From Dama dama (Eukaryota; Chordata; Mammalia; Artiodactyla; Cervidae): DNA of 64,000 bases. Positions 30,907 through 42,195 of this stretch are shown here, one piece after another. The position numbers and the translations under genes were made by a program. How positions within the stretch are numbered: position 1 is the stretch's first letter; each line of letters begins with the position of its first letter. Under the pieces are notes generated by a model. It saw nothing but the letters and a program-made list of their open reading frames with translations. It was not told where the DNA came from and ran no database searches. The stretch is from contig NC_083685.1 in the NCBI RefSeq assembly GCF_033118175.1, positions 116,778,501-116,842,500 on the forward strand, in the 5' to 3' direction.

Positions 30907-31135
30907 TAGGGAATCAGTGAACTACAAGCTTGGGCCAAGTCCAGCCTGCTGTCTGCTTTTGTAAATAAAATTTTACTGGAACACAGCCACACTCATTGAT
31001 ATACATATTGTCTACGGCTGTGTTAGCCCTACAAAGAGAGAGTTGAGTGGTTGTGATGGATAGTGGTTGTGATATAAAACCTAAAATAGTTCCTCTCTGG
31101 TTCCTTACAGAAGGAGTTTGCAGAGCTCTGCTCTG
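30907..31135. mobile_element. MER20-like hAT transposon, copy 3
   Basis: Same orientation as copy 1: TGTAAATAAAATTTTACTGG, CACAGCCACACTCATTGATA, 'tgtctacggctgtgttagccctacaaagagagagttgag'. A tandem TGGTTGTGAT(G/A) duplication near 31049-31076 interrupts the second half. Confidence 0.8.
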
Positions 31136-31859
31136 GATAATAGACATGGGGAGACACTGCCAGAATATTTTATATTAAGTGGTAAAAAATGGTAAAAAAA
31201 AATCCCACCTTGAAACTGAAATCATTCATTTTATCACACTTTGGAAGATTCTACATTACTACTGTTAATATCAGCACTCCAGAAAGAAAACTATGTGTAG
31301 AAAATAATTCATTTCTTCCTCAAAAATGGGATCCAAGGTTATATATATATATAAGTGTATGAGCTTATTTATGTGTGTATGTGAATAGGGAGTGTGGGTG
31401 GAGTAAATTTTCAAGCAGCTACAACATATGCAACTTACAAAAGTAGGTGCTCTATAAAGGGAATTTTTTGAACTATGTCCAACTCCCCAAATGGGATAGA
31501 AGAGAGAAATGGATGGAGATCTGTCATGAAGTCCAGGAGGAGAAATGTTATTCCAATGTTTATGAGAACAGTCCTGCTTGAAGTTTTATTCTTTCTGGAA
31601 AGTATTGTGAGAAGTCTTTGACATTTCTGAGAAGCCCCGTATGCATCAAGTATATGCCATGTGATCCCCATCACCCTGACCTCAGCTGATTGGACCAAGG
31701 CTGGACACCTGATCCAAAGGTCAAAGACCAATGTAATGGCCTGATCTAAGGACTGTGTTCAATAGGGTTGAGTACTGGCCATACCAATCTCATGCTCACT
31801 CTTGGGGAGTTTAGAGACTTCTGGAGATAGTGAATCTTTGTACCAAGATTAGCAACAGT
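31136..31859. other. Unique DNA with short (TA)n
   Basis: (TA)7 at about 31341-31354. The segment near 31675-31745 ('cagctgattggaccaaggctgg') resembles an old LTR body, unconfirmed. Confidence 0.4.
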
Positions 31860-31860
31860 A

Positions 31861-32122
31861 GACTTCCCTGGTGGCACAGTGGATAAGAGTCTGCCTGCCA
31901 ATGCAGGGGACACAGGTTTGATACCTGGTCTGGGAAGATTCCACATGCCATGGAGCAACTAAACTGGTACGCCACAACTACTGAGCTCATGCTCTACAGC
32001 CAGGGAGCCACAACAAGAGAAGACACTACAATGAGAAGCCTGAGCACCACAACGAAGAGTAGCCTCTACTCACCAAAACTAGAGAAAAGGCAAGGGCAAA
32101 GCAACAAAGATCCACTGCAATG
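31861..32122 (+). mobile_element. CHR-type SINE with abnormal tail
   Basis: Normal head and body to 'gcaacaaagatccactgcaatg', but where 'cagccaaataaataa' is expected there is a C-run and then (AT)n. Confidence 0.9.
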
Positions 32123-32148
32123 CCCCCCTCCCCCCGCCCCCCCCCCCC

Positions 32149-32182
<34 letters not shown>
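32123..32182. repeat. C-run followed by (AT)n
   Basis: 32123-32148 is 24 C interrupted by one T and one G (C6-T-C6-G-C12). 32154-32182 is a pure AT dinucleotide run. The minus strand carries three G6-or-longer runs, enough for a quadruplex. Confidence 0.92.
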
Positions 32183-32184
<2 letters not shown>

Positions 32185-32188
<4 letters not shown>

Positions 32189-33200
32189 GCAAAAGCAAAA
32201 ATACAGTGCTCTTGTCACCACAATGACAGGACAATAGTTACCTAAGGGATAGGTAGAAAACCTGCTCACAACAGCAACACGGCATCCTGAGTGATGCTGC
32301 CATTTCTGGAGGTGCCACTGGGGAGCTGGCATCAACCTTTGTCCAGTCTGTTCCATTTTCCTGTTACCATTGGGGGATGGTTTTAGTTCAAGGTCAGCTC
32401 AACTTCTGTACTTCATTACATCATCCACTCGCTTCCCATCCTCAGAACCCTTAGCTGACTGTCCTTTATTTGTAACTGCCTTGCAAATGCTAACCCTCTA
32501 CCAACCCAACTATGTACTTCTCTACTGTCTCTTTGTGAGCAGCTTAGGGCTTACTCAGCCCTAAATACTTTACCTAGCCTCTGTATCGGTGCATTATAAA
32601 TCATAGTTTCTATCCTAGGCTTGTCTCTTTGGAATTCCTTGTATGTATGCATGTGTGACTCGTTCTGTTCCTCGCAGCTGATACTGCAAAGCTTCTATGC
32701 TTCCCAGGCTTCCAACTCCCTTGCTCACCCAACATCCAACCACAGAGAAAACAAAGGTAGCTGGCCCCTATTTCCAGACTCTCTCCCATAACTGAAGTAA
32801 GCCTATACCCTTTCTTTCCTGTTTTCTTGTTTTTAAGGAAGAAGTGAAGCTACTCTCATTCAAAGCTAACTCCTCTACCTGTGTTCCAAATCCCAAGATC
32901 TTCCATTCTTGATTCAAGCCTTGTTTCTACACATATTATTCCCTCTCATTCCTGATCGGTCATTTGTCCCTCGCCCATGGTCTCTCTCCTTGTGCATGCT
33001 CATCTCTCACCTCTAAAAAAATCTTTCATAACCTTCTAGCTAACATCTTATTAACTTATTCATTTAAAGGCTATTCATCTTAAAAGGTATGGGAAATTCT
33101 GCTCAATATGGAGAATGGAGGTAATTTAAAAGAGTCCCATTTCCAAGTCCACGCACATAGAAATGCTGCTTAAAATATACTCAACTATTTTTTTTTTCTT
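32185..33200. other. Unique DNA, about 1 kb
   Basis: Low repeat content; no gene recognised. 32850-33010 has an old-LINE-like flavour ('ctacctgtgttccaaatcccaag') but I cannot assign it. Confidence 0.4.
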
Positions 33201-33280
33201 AAATAAATGAGCCCAAATTGTGTAAGAGGTCAGGAGTAAGATCACACTGAGGTAGGGTGGGCCTCTAATCCAGTTTTGTT

Positions 33281-33818
33281 TTTTTTTCAGTATTTAATTC
33301 TTTCCACTTATAAAAATAAATTTTTAGTGGAGTATAGTTGCTTGACAATGTTGTGTCAGTTTCTACTGCATAGCAAAATGAATCAGCCACATGTACACGT
33401 AAATCCTCTCCCGTTTGGACTTCCTTCCCATTCAAGTCTCCCCAGTGCATTCAACAGAGTTTCCTGTGCCATCCAGGATGTTTTGATTAGTTATCTATTT
33501 CATACATACTTATCAATAGTATATATAGAGGTCAATATCAATCTCCCAATTCTTCCCACCCATCCCCTTCACCCTTGGTATCCATACACTTGTTCTCTAC
33601 ATTGGTGTCTCTATTTCTGCTTTGCAAGTAAGATCATCTGTATACCATTTTTCTAGGTTCCATATATATATGCATTAATGTACCATATTTGTTTTTCTTT
33701 TTCTGACTTACTTCCCTCTGTATGACACTCTCTAGGTCCATCTGTGTCTCTACAAATGACCCAATTCCGTTCCTTTTTATGGCTGAGTAATAAATAGTCC
33801 ATTGAATATATGTAACTG
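33281..33818 (-). mobile_element. L1 3' end in MLT1
   Basis: T-rich start, AGTATAGTTGCTTGACAATG, to 'tggctgagtaataaatagtccattgaatatatg'. Target duplication TAATCCAGTTTTGTT at 33266-33280 against TAATCCAGTTTGTT at 33819-33832. Confidence 0.92.
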
Positions 33819-34014
33819 TAATCCAGTTTGTTGGGTGTCCTTGTGAAAAACAATGTCATGTGATGAGGCACAGGAAGACCTCCACATGATAATGCAGGAT
33901 TGGAGTGATGTATCTACAAACTAAGGAATAGCAAGGATTACAGGCAAACCAGCGTAAGATAGGACTGGGCAAGCAAGGATTCACCAACAGGTTTCAGAAG
34001 AAGTATGATTTTGG

Positions 34015-34421
34015 ATGTCATGTGAGAATTGGACCATAAAGAAGGCAGAGTGCTAAAGGATTGATGCCTTCGAACTCTGGTGCTGGAGAAAACTCTTGAG
34101 AGTCCCTTGGACTGCAAGGAGATCAAACCAGTCAATCCTAAAGGAAATCAGCCCTGAACATTCATTGGAAGGACTGATGCTAAAGCTGAAGCTGCAATAC
34201 TTTGACCACCTGATGGGAAGAGCCGACTCATTGGAAAAGACCCTGATGCCAAGAAAGATTGAAGGCAGGGGGAGAAGAGGGCATGAGATGGTTGGATGGC
34301 ATCACCGATGGAATGGCCATGAACTTGGACAAACTCTGGGAGATGGTGAGGCACAGGGAGGCCTGGTGTGCTGCAGACCAAGGGGTCACCAACAGTCAGA
34401 CATGGCTTGGCAACTGAACAA
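34015..34421 (+). mobile_element. BovB LINE 3' end
   Basis: 'gtgagaattggaccataaagaaggcagag', GAGAGTCCCTTGGACTGCAA, 'tgatgggaagagccgactcattgg', to 'tggcttggcaactgaacaaca'. 5'-truncated, about 407 bp. Confidence 0.93.
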
Positions 34422-34520
34422 CAGCCTCCAGAACTGTGAGATAATAAATTTCTGTTGTTCTAAGTCACCTAATTTGTGGTTCTTTGTTATGGCAACCAAC
34501 TAACTAGGAAACTAATGCAG

Positions 34521-34906
34521 ATGGCAAAGCTATCTTTACTCTCTGCCACACCAGTTTAAGATATTCAGGACAGAATTGTCTTATGTGGGATGAGTGGAGA
34601 AAGAATGTGTGTATAAAAGATCTGGAAGCTTCATGAGAAATTCCAAAATAAGTTCAGAAAGTCTCTCAACCATTCAATTCACATCATGATATCTATGAAT
34701 GTGAAGAAGTAAGTTCCCCACTTGACAAGTTATGCCATCAGGTAGAGTACACCAGGGAAAATTACATGTTAGGCTGGGCACTGTCCTCAGCGTGTTTGTC
34801 ATTGTCCATCTCACCACCTCCAAATCCAGGGTGATACCTGCAGACCTCCCGAATTATACCCAGGATGCTTCCTTCTTCTGTTCTTTGTTTTTGTTTTTTA
34901 AAGGCT
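34521..34906. other. Unique DNA
   Basis: Nothing recognised. Confidence 0.4.
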
Positions 34907-35203
34907 TTTTTTGTTTGTTTTAAGATTTATTTATTTATTTTTGGCTATGCTGAGTCTTTGTTGCTGTTCCTGGGCTTTCTCTAGATGTGACAGGTAGGGG
35001 CTTACTTTGTTGCAGCGCATGGGCTTCTCGTGGTGGCGGCTTCTCCTGTTGCAGAGCACAGGCTCTAAGCACTTTGGCTCAGTAGTCACGGCACACAGGC
35101 TTAGTAGCCCTGCGGCATATGGGATTGTCCCAGACCAGGGACCGAATCCACGTTCTCTGCATTAGTAGGTGGATTCTTAACCACTGGACCACCAGGGAAA
35201 CCC
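34907..35203 (-). mobile_element. CHR-type SINE, near full length
   Basis: TTATTTATTTTTGGCTATGC to CCACTGGACCACCAGGGAAA. Immediately followed by a second CHR in the same orientation. Confidence 0.93.
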
Positions 35204-35205
35204 AA

Positions 35206-35388
35206 GTGTTTTGTTGTTATTTATTGATGTGGACCATTTTTAAAGTCTTTATTGAATTTGTTACAACATCGTTTCTGTCTTATGTTTTGGCTTTTTGGCC
35301 ATGGAGAATGTGGGATCTTAGCTCCCTCACCTGGGATCGAACCCGCACCCCTTGGATTAGAAGGTGATGCTTAACCACCAGAAGGTCC
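35206..35388 (-). mobile_element. CHR-type SINE, 'TTTAAAGTCTTTATTG' subfamily
   Basis: TTTTTAAAGTCTTTATTGAA then 'ggccatggagaatgtgggatcttagctccctc' and TTAACCACCAGAAGGTCC. Same subfamily as 16686-16859. Confidence 0.85.
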
Positions 35389-36415
35389 TAGAATTGACTC
35401 TTGATGTTGCACAGTCTATGGGTTTGTACAAACATGTGATGACATGTAGCCACTATTAAAATGTTATATAGAAGAGTTTCACCGCCCTGCAATCCCCTGC
35501 ACTCTGCCTGTTCTTCTCCTCTCACCCCCCGGACCACCAGGAAAGTCCCTTCTCTTTGTTTTTCCTCCTTATTCCCTACCCCCAACAACTATTTTTTCTC
35601 CCCCTCTGGCTTACCTTGGTTTTGCTTTAAAGCTGGCAGTGGCATCCAAAATAATTTCTTTAATCCCCTTGGAAGAAAACAGAGTACCGAAATATCTAAT
35701 CCCTGCTCTAGCACTTTAATCCACATATATTCCTTTGAATAATGTTAAAACTCACCCTGGTGCTGCTGTCAAGACAGGGAGTTGGGGGTGGGGAAGGCAG
35801 AGAGAGACAGGATCTGTGTTGCCAGGAGAGGAATAGACAGGGTAAAAAGGAACATGAAAGTAGACATGGCGGTGGGTGACTAAAGGTCACCAGCCTTTCC
35901 TCCTGAAATGGATGTTCTGAAGCCTCCTGACCCTTGGGAAAGGAGCATTTTCCAATGCTTCCTTGCCTTCCGCTCTGAATCTCTGGTATTCTGATTTTTA
36001 GAAGTGAAAAAATATTTTGATTTAAGCCATATGGCCTTTTTCTCCTTACACTGGAGCTGTAGAAAACTCAGAGGGGCAGGTGTGGAAAGCAATAGCAGCA
36101 AAGTGGGTGGGTACATAGGGTCTGCATGTCTATAGCTTGTGCAGCTCCGTAGCTATGGCAACTGTGTGCAATGCCACTCGCATAGCATCATAACATGGCC
36201 CTAGAGTTACCCCTGGCTCCTCAACTATTCCTTTTCATTGCACTATCTGTGCTGCTGTTTCCTAGCTACCATAGCTCTGTTATAATTTTTTGAAGTCCTG
36301 CTTAAGTACTGTTTCTGTCTGTTATGCTTGTTGTCCGTACACCTCAGTTCATCTGGTAGGAAAACTAGATAGCCAAACCAGAAAGCTATTTCTTACAGAT
36401 ACTGTTAATTGTTAA
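35389..36415. other. Mostly unique DNA, short old L1 piece
   Basis: 35405-35530 ('acaaacatgtgatgacatgtagccactattaaaatg') looks like an old L1 3' region, followed at 35528-35550 by a CHR-head-like GGACCACCAGGAAAGTCCC. The rest is unique; GGTGAC-TAAAG-GTCACC at 35875-35891 is an inverted repeat. No gene recognised. Confidence 0.4.
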
Positions 36416-36419
36416 AAAA

Positions 36420-36925
36420 AACTGTCTGTACTAGATATAGGAAACAGATTTATGGTTACCAAAGGGGGAAGTCGGGAAGGGAGGGATAAATTGGGTGTTT
36501 GGGATTAACAGATATACATTACTATATATAGACCAGATAAACAACAAGAACCTACTGTATAGCATGGGGAACTATACTCAATATCCTGGAATAACCTATA
36601 ATGGAGAAAAATCTGAAAAAGAATACCTGAACATATATAGTGGTGCTCAGTGGCTCAGTCATGTCCGACTCTTTGGGAACCCCATGGACTGTAGCCTGAC
36701 AGGCGCCACTGTCTATGGGATTTCCCAGGCAACAATACTGCAGTGGGTTTCCATTTCCTCCTTCAGGGGATCTTCCCAACCCAGGGATCAAAACCGTGTC
36801 TCCTCTTGGCAGGCAGAGTCTTTACTGCTGAGCCACTTGGGAAGCCTAGATATATATGAATCACCTTGCTGTAAACCTGAAACTAATACAACATTGTAAA
36901 TCAACTGTATTTCAGTAAAAAAAAA
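36420..36925 (+). mobile_element. L1 3' end split by Bov-tA
   Basis: 'aggaaacagatttatggttaccaaaggggga', ACCTACTGTATAGCATGGGG, then after the SINE 'gaatcaccttgctgtaaacctgaaactaatacaacattg' and an A-tail. Confidence 0.88.
36641..36848 (-). mobile_element. Bov-tA SINE in L1
   Basis: 'gtggctcagtcatgtccgactctttggg' to TTACTGCTGAGCCACTTGGG. Inserted in an ATATATA-rich segment, so the target duplication is ambiguous. Confidence 0.93.
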
Positions 36926-37555
36926 TTGTTTGTACTTAAACACATTGAGTTAGGTTCTGGAGCCAGAATCTAACTGGATTGTTCAGATCTCTGGTCTGCA
37001 AAAGAGACTTGAGACTTCTTCTAATTCTAAAAGTCCATGCTAGATTCTTTTTAGAGCTAATGATAGTATTGAATGATTGCCTGTCTACTAAAAGTCAAAA
37101 AATTTTTTGCCAGTTGTTAGAATTTCCTAAGTACAAGAGCCATAAAATTAAAATAAAATTTACAATATATGCAAATATATTATATCCTATGGAGCATATA
37201 TAAAGTAATTTATGCATATGTACCCATAAAAGAAAATGGCACTGTGTTAATTCTAAGCATATATACACAAATGGTTTCTTTCATTTGTTGTTAAAAGCAA
37301 TCCCCACATCCTCAGAAATATTTCTGCTGTAATTAAATTTAAAGGTTTTTTTAAAAATTCATGTGAGTTGGCAATTTACTATGTTCATATTTTAGCTTCC
37401 TTATGTTTGGTCATTAATTGTGGTATCCTAAACAGCTAAGATTTAAAGCCCTTAACCTTCTCAGACCCAAGCAGAAGCAAAATGTCAACACCCATAAGTT
37501 ATGAGCAGACTCCCAGAGGGACTGTAATACAAAATACACTTATAATTGAATTAAC
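36926..37555. other. AT-rich unique DNA
   Basis: Nothing recognised. Confidence 0.4.
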
Positions 37556-37917
37556 TCAGGAGAGGATTCTGGGAAGATGACAGCATCAGTAGCATATTTT
37601 TCATCCTCTCTGAATTCTTACATAAAAACAGACAGAACAAATGGATAGCAAAACCTAAAACCCATGAACAACATTTGCAACAAAACCAAGTGACAAGGTG
37701 TCTTCACAAACTCCAAAAATGCAAGCGGGGGGTACCAACCATCAACAGCCCCAAGATCTTCATGGTATCAGTTCCATGTGAAAGAAACAATAAGGAAGTT
37801 ACACCTGATGGACCTGAGAACAGGAGACCCCAAAAATAGCCCAAAGGCATTGACTGGGATGAGGGCAAGCAATGTGAGAACACCAGCTGAAGCTGGAAGG
37901 GCTTTTAACCAAAACAA

Positions 37918-37997
37918 GTGTGCTCTGTCACTCGGTTGTGCTCAACTCTTTGTGGACCCATGGACTGTAGCCTGCCAGCTCCTCTGCCCATGGGAAT
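37918..37997 (-). mobile_element. Truncated Bov-tA fragment
   Basis: GTGCTCAACTCTTTGTGGAC to 'gcctgccagctcctctgcccatggga', about 80 bp of the Bov-A part. Confidence 0.8.
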
Positions 37998-38271
37998 AAG
38001 GTCTGATGAAGGTGGAGCAGCCTAGCTCCTATGAACTCACAAAACCAACCTCTTTGTAGGACAGAACCTTAAAAAGATAAAATACTTGGAGTAGAATAAA
38101 AGTTGAACAGGACATGGACAACAGAGAGGAGGGAGAGAAGAGCTCCAGACCAAAGTGGTGAAATACCATAAAGCAAGCTGCCTGATTTTTTGACATGCCC
38201 CCAAATCAGAGGAAGTTCTATGAAGTAAGGAAAGTTTTCCTGAATGCCCTTGTAACAAAAGTTCAGAAAAA

Positions 38272-38467
38272 CTAGGGACTTCTCTGGTGGTCCAGTTGTT
38301 AAGACTCCATGCTCCCAGTGCAGGGGGGCCTGGGTTCAATCACTGGTCTGGGTCCCTCATGGTCTAGATCCCTCATGTTGCAACTATTCATAAGAAAGCT
38401 TTTGTATGCCACAACTAAAGATCACACATGCTGCCACGAAGACCTGGCATAGACAAACAAATTGAAA
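38272..38467 (+). mobile_element. CHR-type SINE
   Basis: GGGACTTCTCTGGTGGTCCA to 'gaagacctggcatagacaaacaaattg' and A-tail. Target duplication AAAAGTTCAG at 38258-38267 and 38470-38479. Confidence 0.9.
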
Positions 38468-39455
38468 AAAAAAGTTCAGGGAAACGAATTTCACATTAAA
38501 AGAAGCAATAGAAAAATTTTGAGGTCACATAGTTCTTTTAAGGAAAGAGAAAGGGAGACAAAGAGCTGAGTAGCATCCCCATAGACAGTGGAAGCACTCC
38601 AGAAAGACAACCATAAAACAGATGACAAGCATAAACTACTACTTCCAGATGAGCTAAAAGACACTAAGAAAATAATAAAAGATATGAAGTAACAGAAATA
38701 AAGAATTTGAAACTCAGACAAGAAGTGATAGGATTCCGGAAATAATAAGAAATAAAGAAACAATAATTTAAGAAATAAAGAGTATTCTGGAGAGGAAATA
38801 AGAGCAAATAAATTGAACACTAGTGCCTGACAAGAAATCAGTCAAACAGAGGAAAATATTTTTAAAAAATTTTAGATGAAGGGACAAAAAAGGATTTGAA
38901 AGAAAGTGACAGATATTGAAGAGTGATCAAGAAGATCCAAAATACGGATGACAGAAGTCCCTAAAGGAGAAAGCAAAACTAAAAGAATAGAACTAATACT
39001 AAAACTATATTAAAGAAATTCTTTCTGGAAAAAAATATTTGAAATGATATACTGGTAGAACATACCAGAAGCACAGAATGACAAAATCTAGTAAAATTAC
39101 TAGACATCCATGGACTCAAGAAATATTATTCCAATGAGGCTTTTCTGAAGAACCTACAGGTAAATGAGCTTCAGACAAAACAAAATGACTGGGGAGACAT
39201 CAGTGTAAGGCTTGGTGGTGAACATTAAATACAGTTTCTTACATAAGTAAGACCAAGCAAGAGCTCAAAGAAAGAGTATGTTATGTAATGGATATATGCT
39301 CTGACAATGTAGATGTAGTCCAACTATAAAAAAGGAAGCAGAACATTAGTAAAAAAAATTTTTTTAAGTTTATTTTATCCACAATGGTGATAGTATTAGC
39401 ACTAGTAGTATTATTTCGAGATTGTCCTGGGAAACAATAGTTGGAGTTCATAGCC

Positions 39456-40162
39456 TGTATTAGTCAGGGTTCTCAAGAGAAACAAAACCAGTAGGATAGA
39501 TGGATGGATAGACAGCTGATAGATAATAGAAGAGATTTATTATAGCAATTCTTTTTTTTTGGCCACCCCACCTGGCTTGTGGGATCTCAGTTTTCTGACC
39601 AGAGATCAAACCTGTGCTGCTGACAATGCAAACATAGAGTTCTAACCACTGGACAACCAGGGAATTCCTAAGACTTATAGAAATTGACTCAAGGATTTAT
39701 GGAGGCAAGTCCCATGAACTTCCATCTGCAAGCTGGAGAAGCAGGAAAACTGGTGGTATAATTTAGTTCAAGTCTGAAGCCCTGATCACCAGAGGAACTG
39801 ATGATTCAGTCCCAGTCTGAGGCTGAAGTCCTGAGAGTGGGGACCCACTGGGGTAAGTCTTGGAATCTAAAGGCCCAAGAACCTGAAGCACCAAGGCTGG
39901 AGGGCAGGAGAAGATGGACATTCTAGCTCAAGAGAGAGACAGAAAATTCTCTCCCCCTCCACTTCTTTGTTTGGTTCAGACCCTCAACAGATTGGATGAT
40001 GCCTGCCCATTTTGGTGAGGGTGCTCTTCGTTACTTAGTCTACTGATTCAAATGCTAAAGTCTCCAGTAAACACCCTCACAGACACCTCCAGAAATTGTT
40101 TTTATCAGCTATTTGGGTATACCTTAGCCCAGTCAAGTTGGCACATAAAATTAACCATTACA
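39456..40162 (+). mobile_element. Ancient LTR-like repeat (TGTATTAG...ATTACA)
   Basis: TGTATTAGTCAGGGTTCTCA, 'gagatttattatagcaatt', 'gcaagctggagaagcaggaaaactggtggtataattt', CAACAGATTGGATGATGCCT, 'gtcaagttggcacataaaattaaccattaca'. A common eutherian LTR-class repeat; family not named. Split by a CHR fragment. Confidence 0.6.
39551..39669 (-). mobile_element. CHR-type SINE fragment in the LTR-like repeat
   Basis: 'tttttttttggccaccccacctggcttgtgggatctcag' to CCACTGGACAACCAGGGAAT. Only the head-proximal 110 bp. Confidence 0.85.
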
Positions 40163-40329
40163 GGGCTGGTTAAGGAGAAAGGACTCTGATAAACAAAGAA
40201 GGTTTTAAGTTAAAGTCCTGGAAGGGCTATGCCTTAGAATGAGGGTAAGCCAGTCTTACCTGGATAAAGGCAATGTGCCTGAAGTGTACCTCACTGCCAA
40301 AAGGTGAAGTCTTCTTTGGAGAATAGCAC
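40163..40329. other. Unique spacer
   Basis: Nothing recognised. Confidence 0.35.
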
Positions 40330-40942
40330 CATCATCCAGAGTCTTACAATTTTATAAAGTCTAGCATTCAAAAAAAAAAAAAAAAAAAAAATCAGTAATG
40401 CCGGGAAACAGGACCAGATGATTGAAAATCAAGAGACAAAATAGACCATGGAAGTAAACCTACAGGGGACAAACATACTTGAGTTATTTATTTAGTCACA
40501 GCTGTAAATATATATATATATATAATAAATGTAATTAATATGTTCAAGGAATTATATGAAAATATGGAGAATTTCAGCAAAGAATTGGTATTAATAAAAA
40601 AGAATTACTTGTGAATCCTAGAATTAAAAAGTATAATAACTAAATTAAGAATCCAATGGATGGGTTTAACAGTATTAGACCTAGCAGCAGAGCTTACTGA
40701 ACTAGAAGATAGAACAATAGAAAGTATCCAGATTGAAGCACAGAGGGAAAAATTATGGAATATAGGTAAAAGAATATGAGACATATAGGACATGATGAAA
40801 GGTATCATTATGATTGTTGCCAGAGTCCCAGACGAGGAGAGACAAGGAATGTGGCATGAACCATATTTGAAGAGATACTAGCCAATAATTTCCCCAAACT
40901 AATAGAAGACATCATGGTATAGAATCAATAGGATCTATGCAT

Positions 40943-41098
40943 CTGTTGTTCAGTTGCTAAGTCATGTCAGGCTCTTTGCCACCCCATGGACTGCAGCACG
41001 GCAGGCTTCCCTGTCCTTCACTATCTCCCAGAGTTTGCTCAAACTCATGTCCATTGAGTCAATGATGCCATCCAACCATTTCATCATCTGTGTTGCCC
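40943..41098 (-). mobile_element. BovB 3' end, very short
   Basis: GTTGTTCAGTTGCTAAGTCA to 'aaccatttcatcatctgtgttgcccc': the last ~155 bp of BovB. Target duplication CTATG[C/A]ATCT at 40934-40943 and 41099-41108. Confidence 0.9.
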
Positions 41099-41481
41099 CT
41101 ATGAATCTCAATCAGGATAAATACAAGGAAAACCACACTTAGTCAAACCACTGAAAACTAAATGCTAATATAAAAATGTTTAAAATCAGCCAGAGTGAAA
41201 AAAGTACATTATCTTCAAATGAGCTACAGTAAAATTGACAGTACAATAAAACTTCCAAATAAATGATGGAAACCAGAGGACAATGGAATTACATCTTTGG
41301 AGTGGGAAGAATTACAGCAAACTTAGAATCCTATACCTAATAAAAAATATTCTTTAAAAATTAAGGTAAAACAGTGACATCTTCATAAAAATAAGAACCT
41401 ACAGAGTTCATTGTCAACAGATGTGCACTAAAAGGAAATAATAGAAGGAATTCTTCAAGTAGAAGTCCAAGAATCTGAGCT

Positions 41482-41606
41482 AGGGGAATTCTCTGGTGAT
41501 CCAGTGGTTAGGATGCTACACTTCCACTGCCAAGGACCTGGGTTTCATCCCTGGTTGGGGAACTAAAATACCACAAGCCACATGATGTGGTCAATAAATA
41601 AATAGT
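41482..41606 (+). mobile_element. CHR-type SINE, short
   Basis: GGGAATTCTCTGGTGATCCA to 'ccacatgatgtggtcaataaataaatag'. Followed by T- and A-runs. Confidence 0.85.
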
Positions 41607-41740
41607 TTTTTTTTTAAGTTTCTGTATTAAAAAAAAAAAAAAAGAAAAAAAATGAACTAGAAGCCCAGAAACGCAGGAAGGAACAAACAGCACCAGAAAG
41701 AAGATATATAAACTAGTACCAATTGTTCAAAACAAGAATA

Positions 41741-42195
41741 ATAATGATGTTGTTGTTATTGTTTAGTTGCTAAATCATGTCCAACTCTTTGCAACCCCAT
41801 GGACTGCAGCACACAAGGCTTCCCTGTCCTTCACTGTCTCCCAGAGTTTACTCAAACTCACATCTATTGAGTTGGGGCTGTCATCTAACCACCTCATCTT
41901 CTGTTGCCCCCTTTTCCTCCTGCCCTCAATTTTTCCTAGCATTAGGGTCTTTTCCAATGAGTCAGCTCTTTGCATCAGGTAGCCAAAGTACTGGAGCTTC
42001 AGCTTCAGCATCAGTTCATCCAATGAATATTCTGGGTTGATTTCCTTTAGGATTGACTGGTTTGATCTCCTTGCAGTCCAAGGGACTCTCAAGAGTCTTC
42101 TCCAGCACCACAATTCAGAAAGCATCAATTCTTTGGTGCTTAGCCTTCTTTAAGGCCCACCTCTCACATCAGTACATGACTACCAGAAATACCAT
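41741..42195 (-). mobile_element. BovB 3' end, first of a tandem pair
   Basis: 'gttgttattgtttagttgctaaatcatg' through GGTCTTTTCCAATGAGTCAG and GCAGTCCAAGGGACTCTCAA to 'catgactaccagaaatacca'. It abuts a second BovB in the same orientation. Confidence 0.93.

Larger units (their letters stand above)
33205..34520 (+). mobile_element. MLT1-type LTR split by L1 and BovB
   Basis: Pieces 33205-33280, 33819-34014 and 34422-34520: AGATCACACTGAGGTAGGGT, 'tgatgtatctacaaactaaggaatagcaaggattacaggcaaacc', GCCTCCAGAACTGTGAGATA, 'gttatggcaacc...ggaaactaatgcag'. Confidence 0.82.
37556..39372 (+). mobile_element. Old L1/HAL1-type ORF1 region, with SINE insertions
   Basis: Purine-rich, adenine-biased sequence beginning 'aggagaggattctgggaagatgac' and running through 'ggatgacagaagtccctaaaggagaaag', characteristic of ancient L1 or half-L1 ORF1. 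No long frame is left. Subfamily uncertain. Confidence 0.5.
40330..41740 (+). mobile_element. Old L1 (L1M/HAL1-type) ORF1 region
   Basis: 'gtcttacaattttataaagtctagcattc', 'atcagtaatgccgggaaacaggaccagatg', 'ggatgggtttaacagtattagacctagcagcagagc', 'cagaggacaatggaattacatctttgg' and 'aaggaattcttcaagtagaag' follow old L1 ORF1 in order. It holds an (AT)n at 40508-40524 and an A-run at 40371-40391. Confidence 0.6.

Noticed and set aside
32121..32184. C-run as a CpG island or promoter
   Set aside because: It is nearly pure C with one CpG and follows a SINE body; it is a simple repeat, not an island.
35528..35550. GGACCACCAGGAAAGTCCC as a CHR SINE
   Set aside because: Only about 20 bp of the SINE head is present, with no body or tail. 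It may be a remnant or chance within old L1, so it is mentioned but not called.
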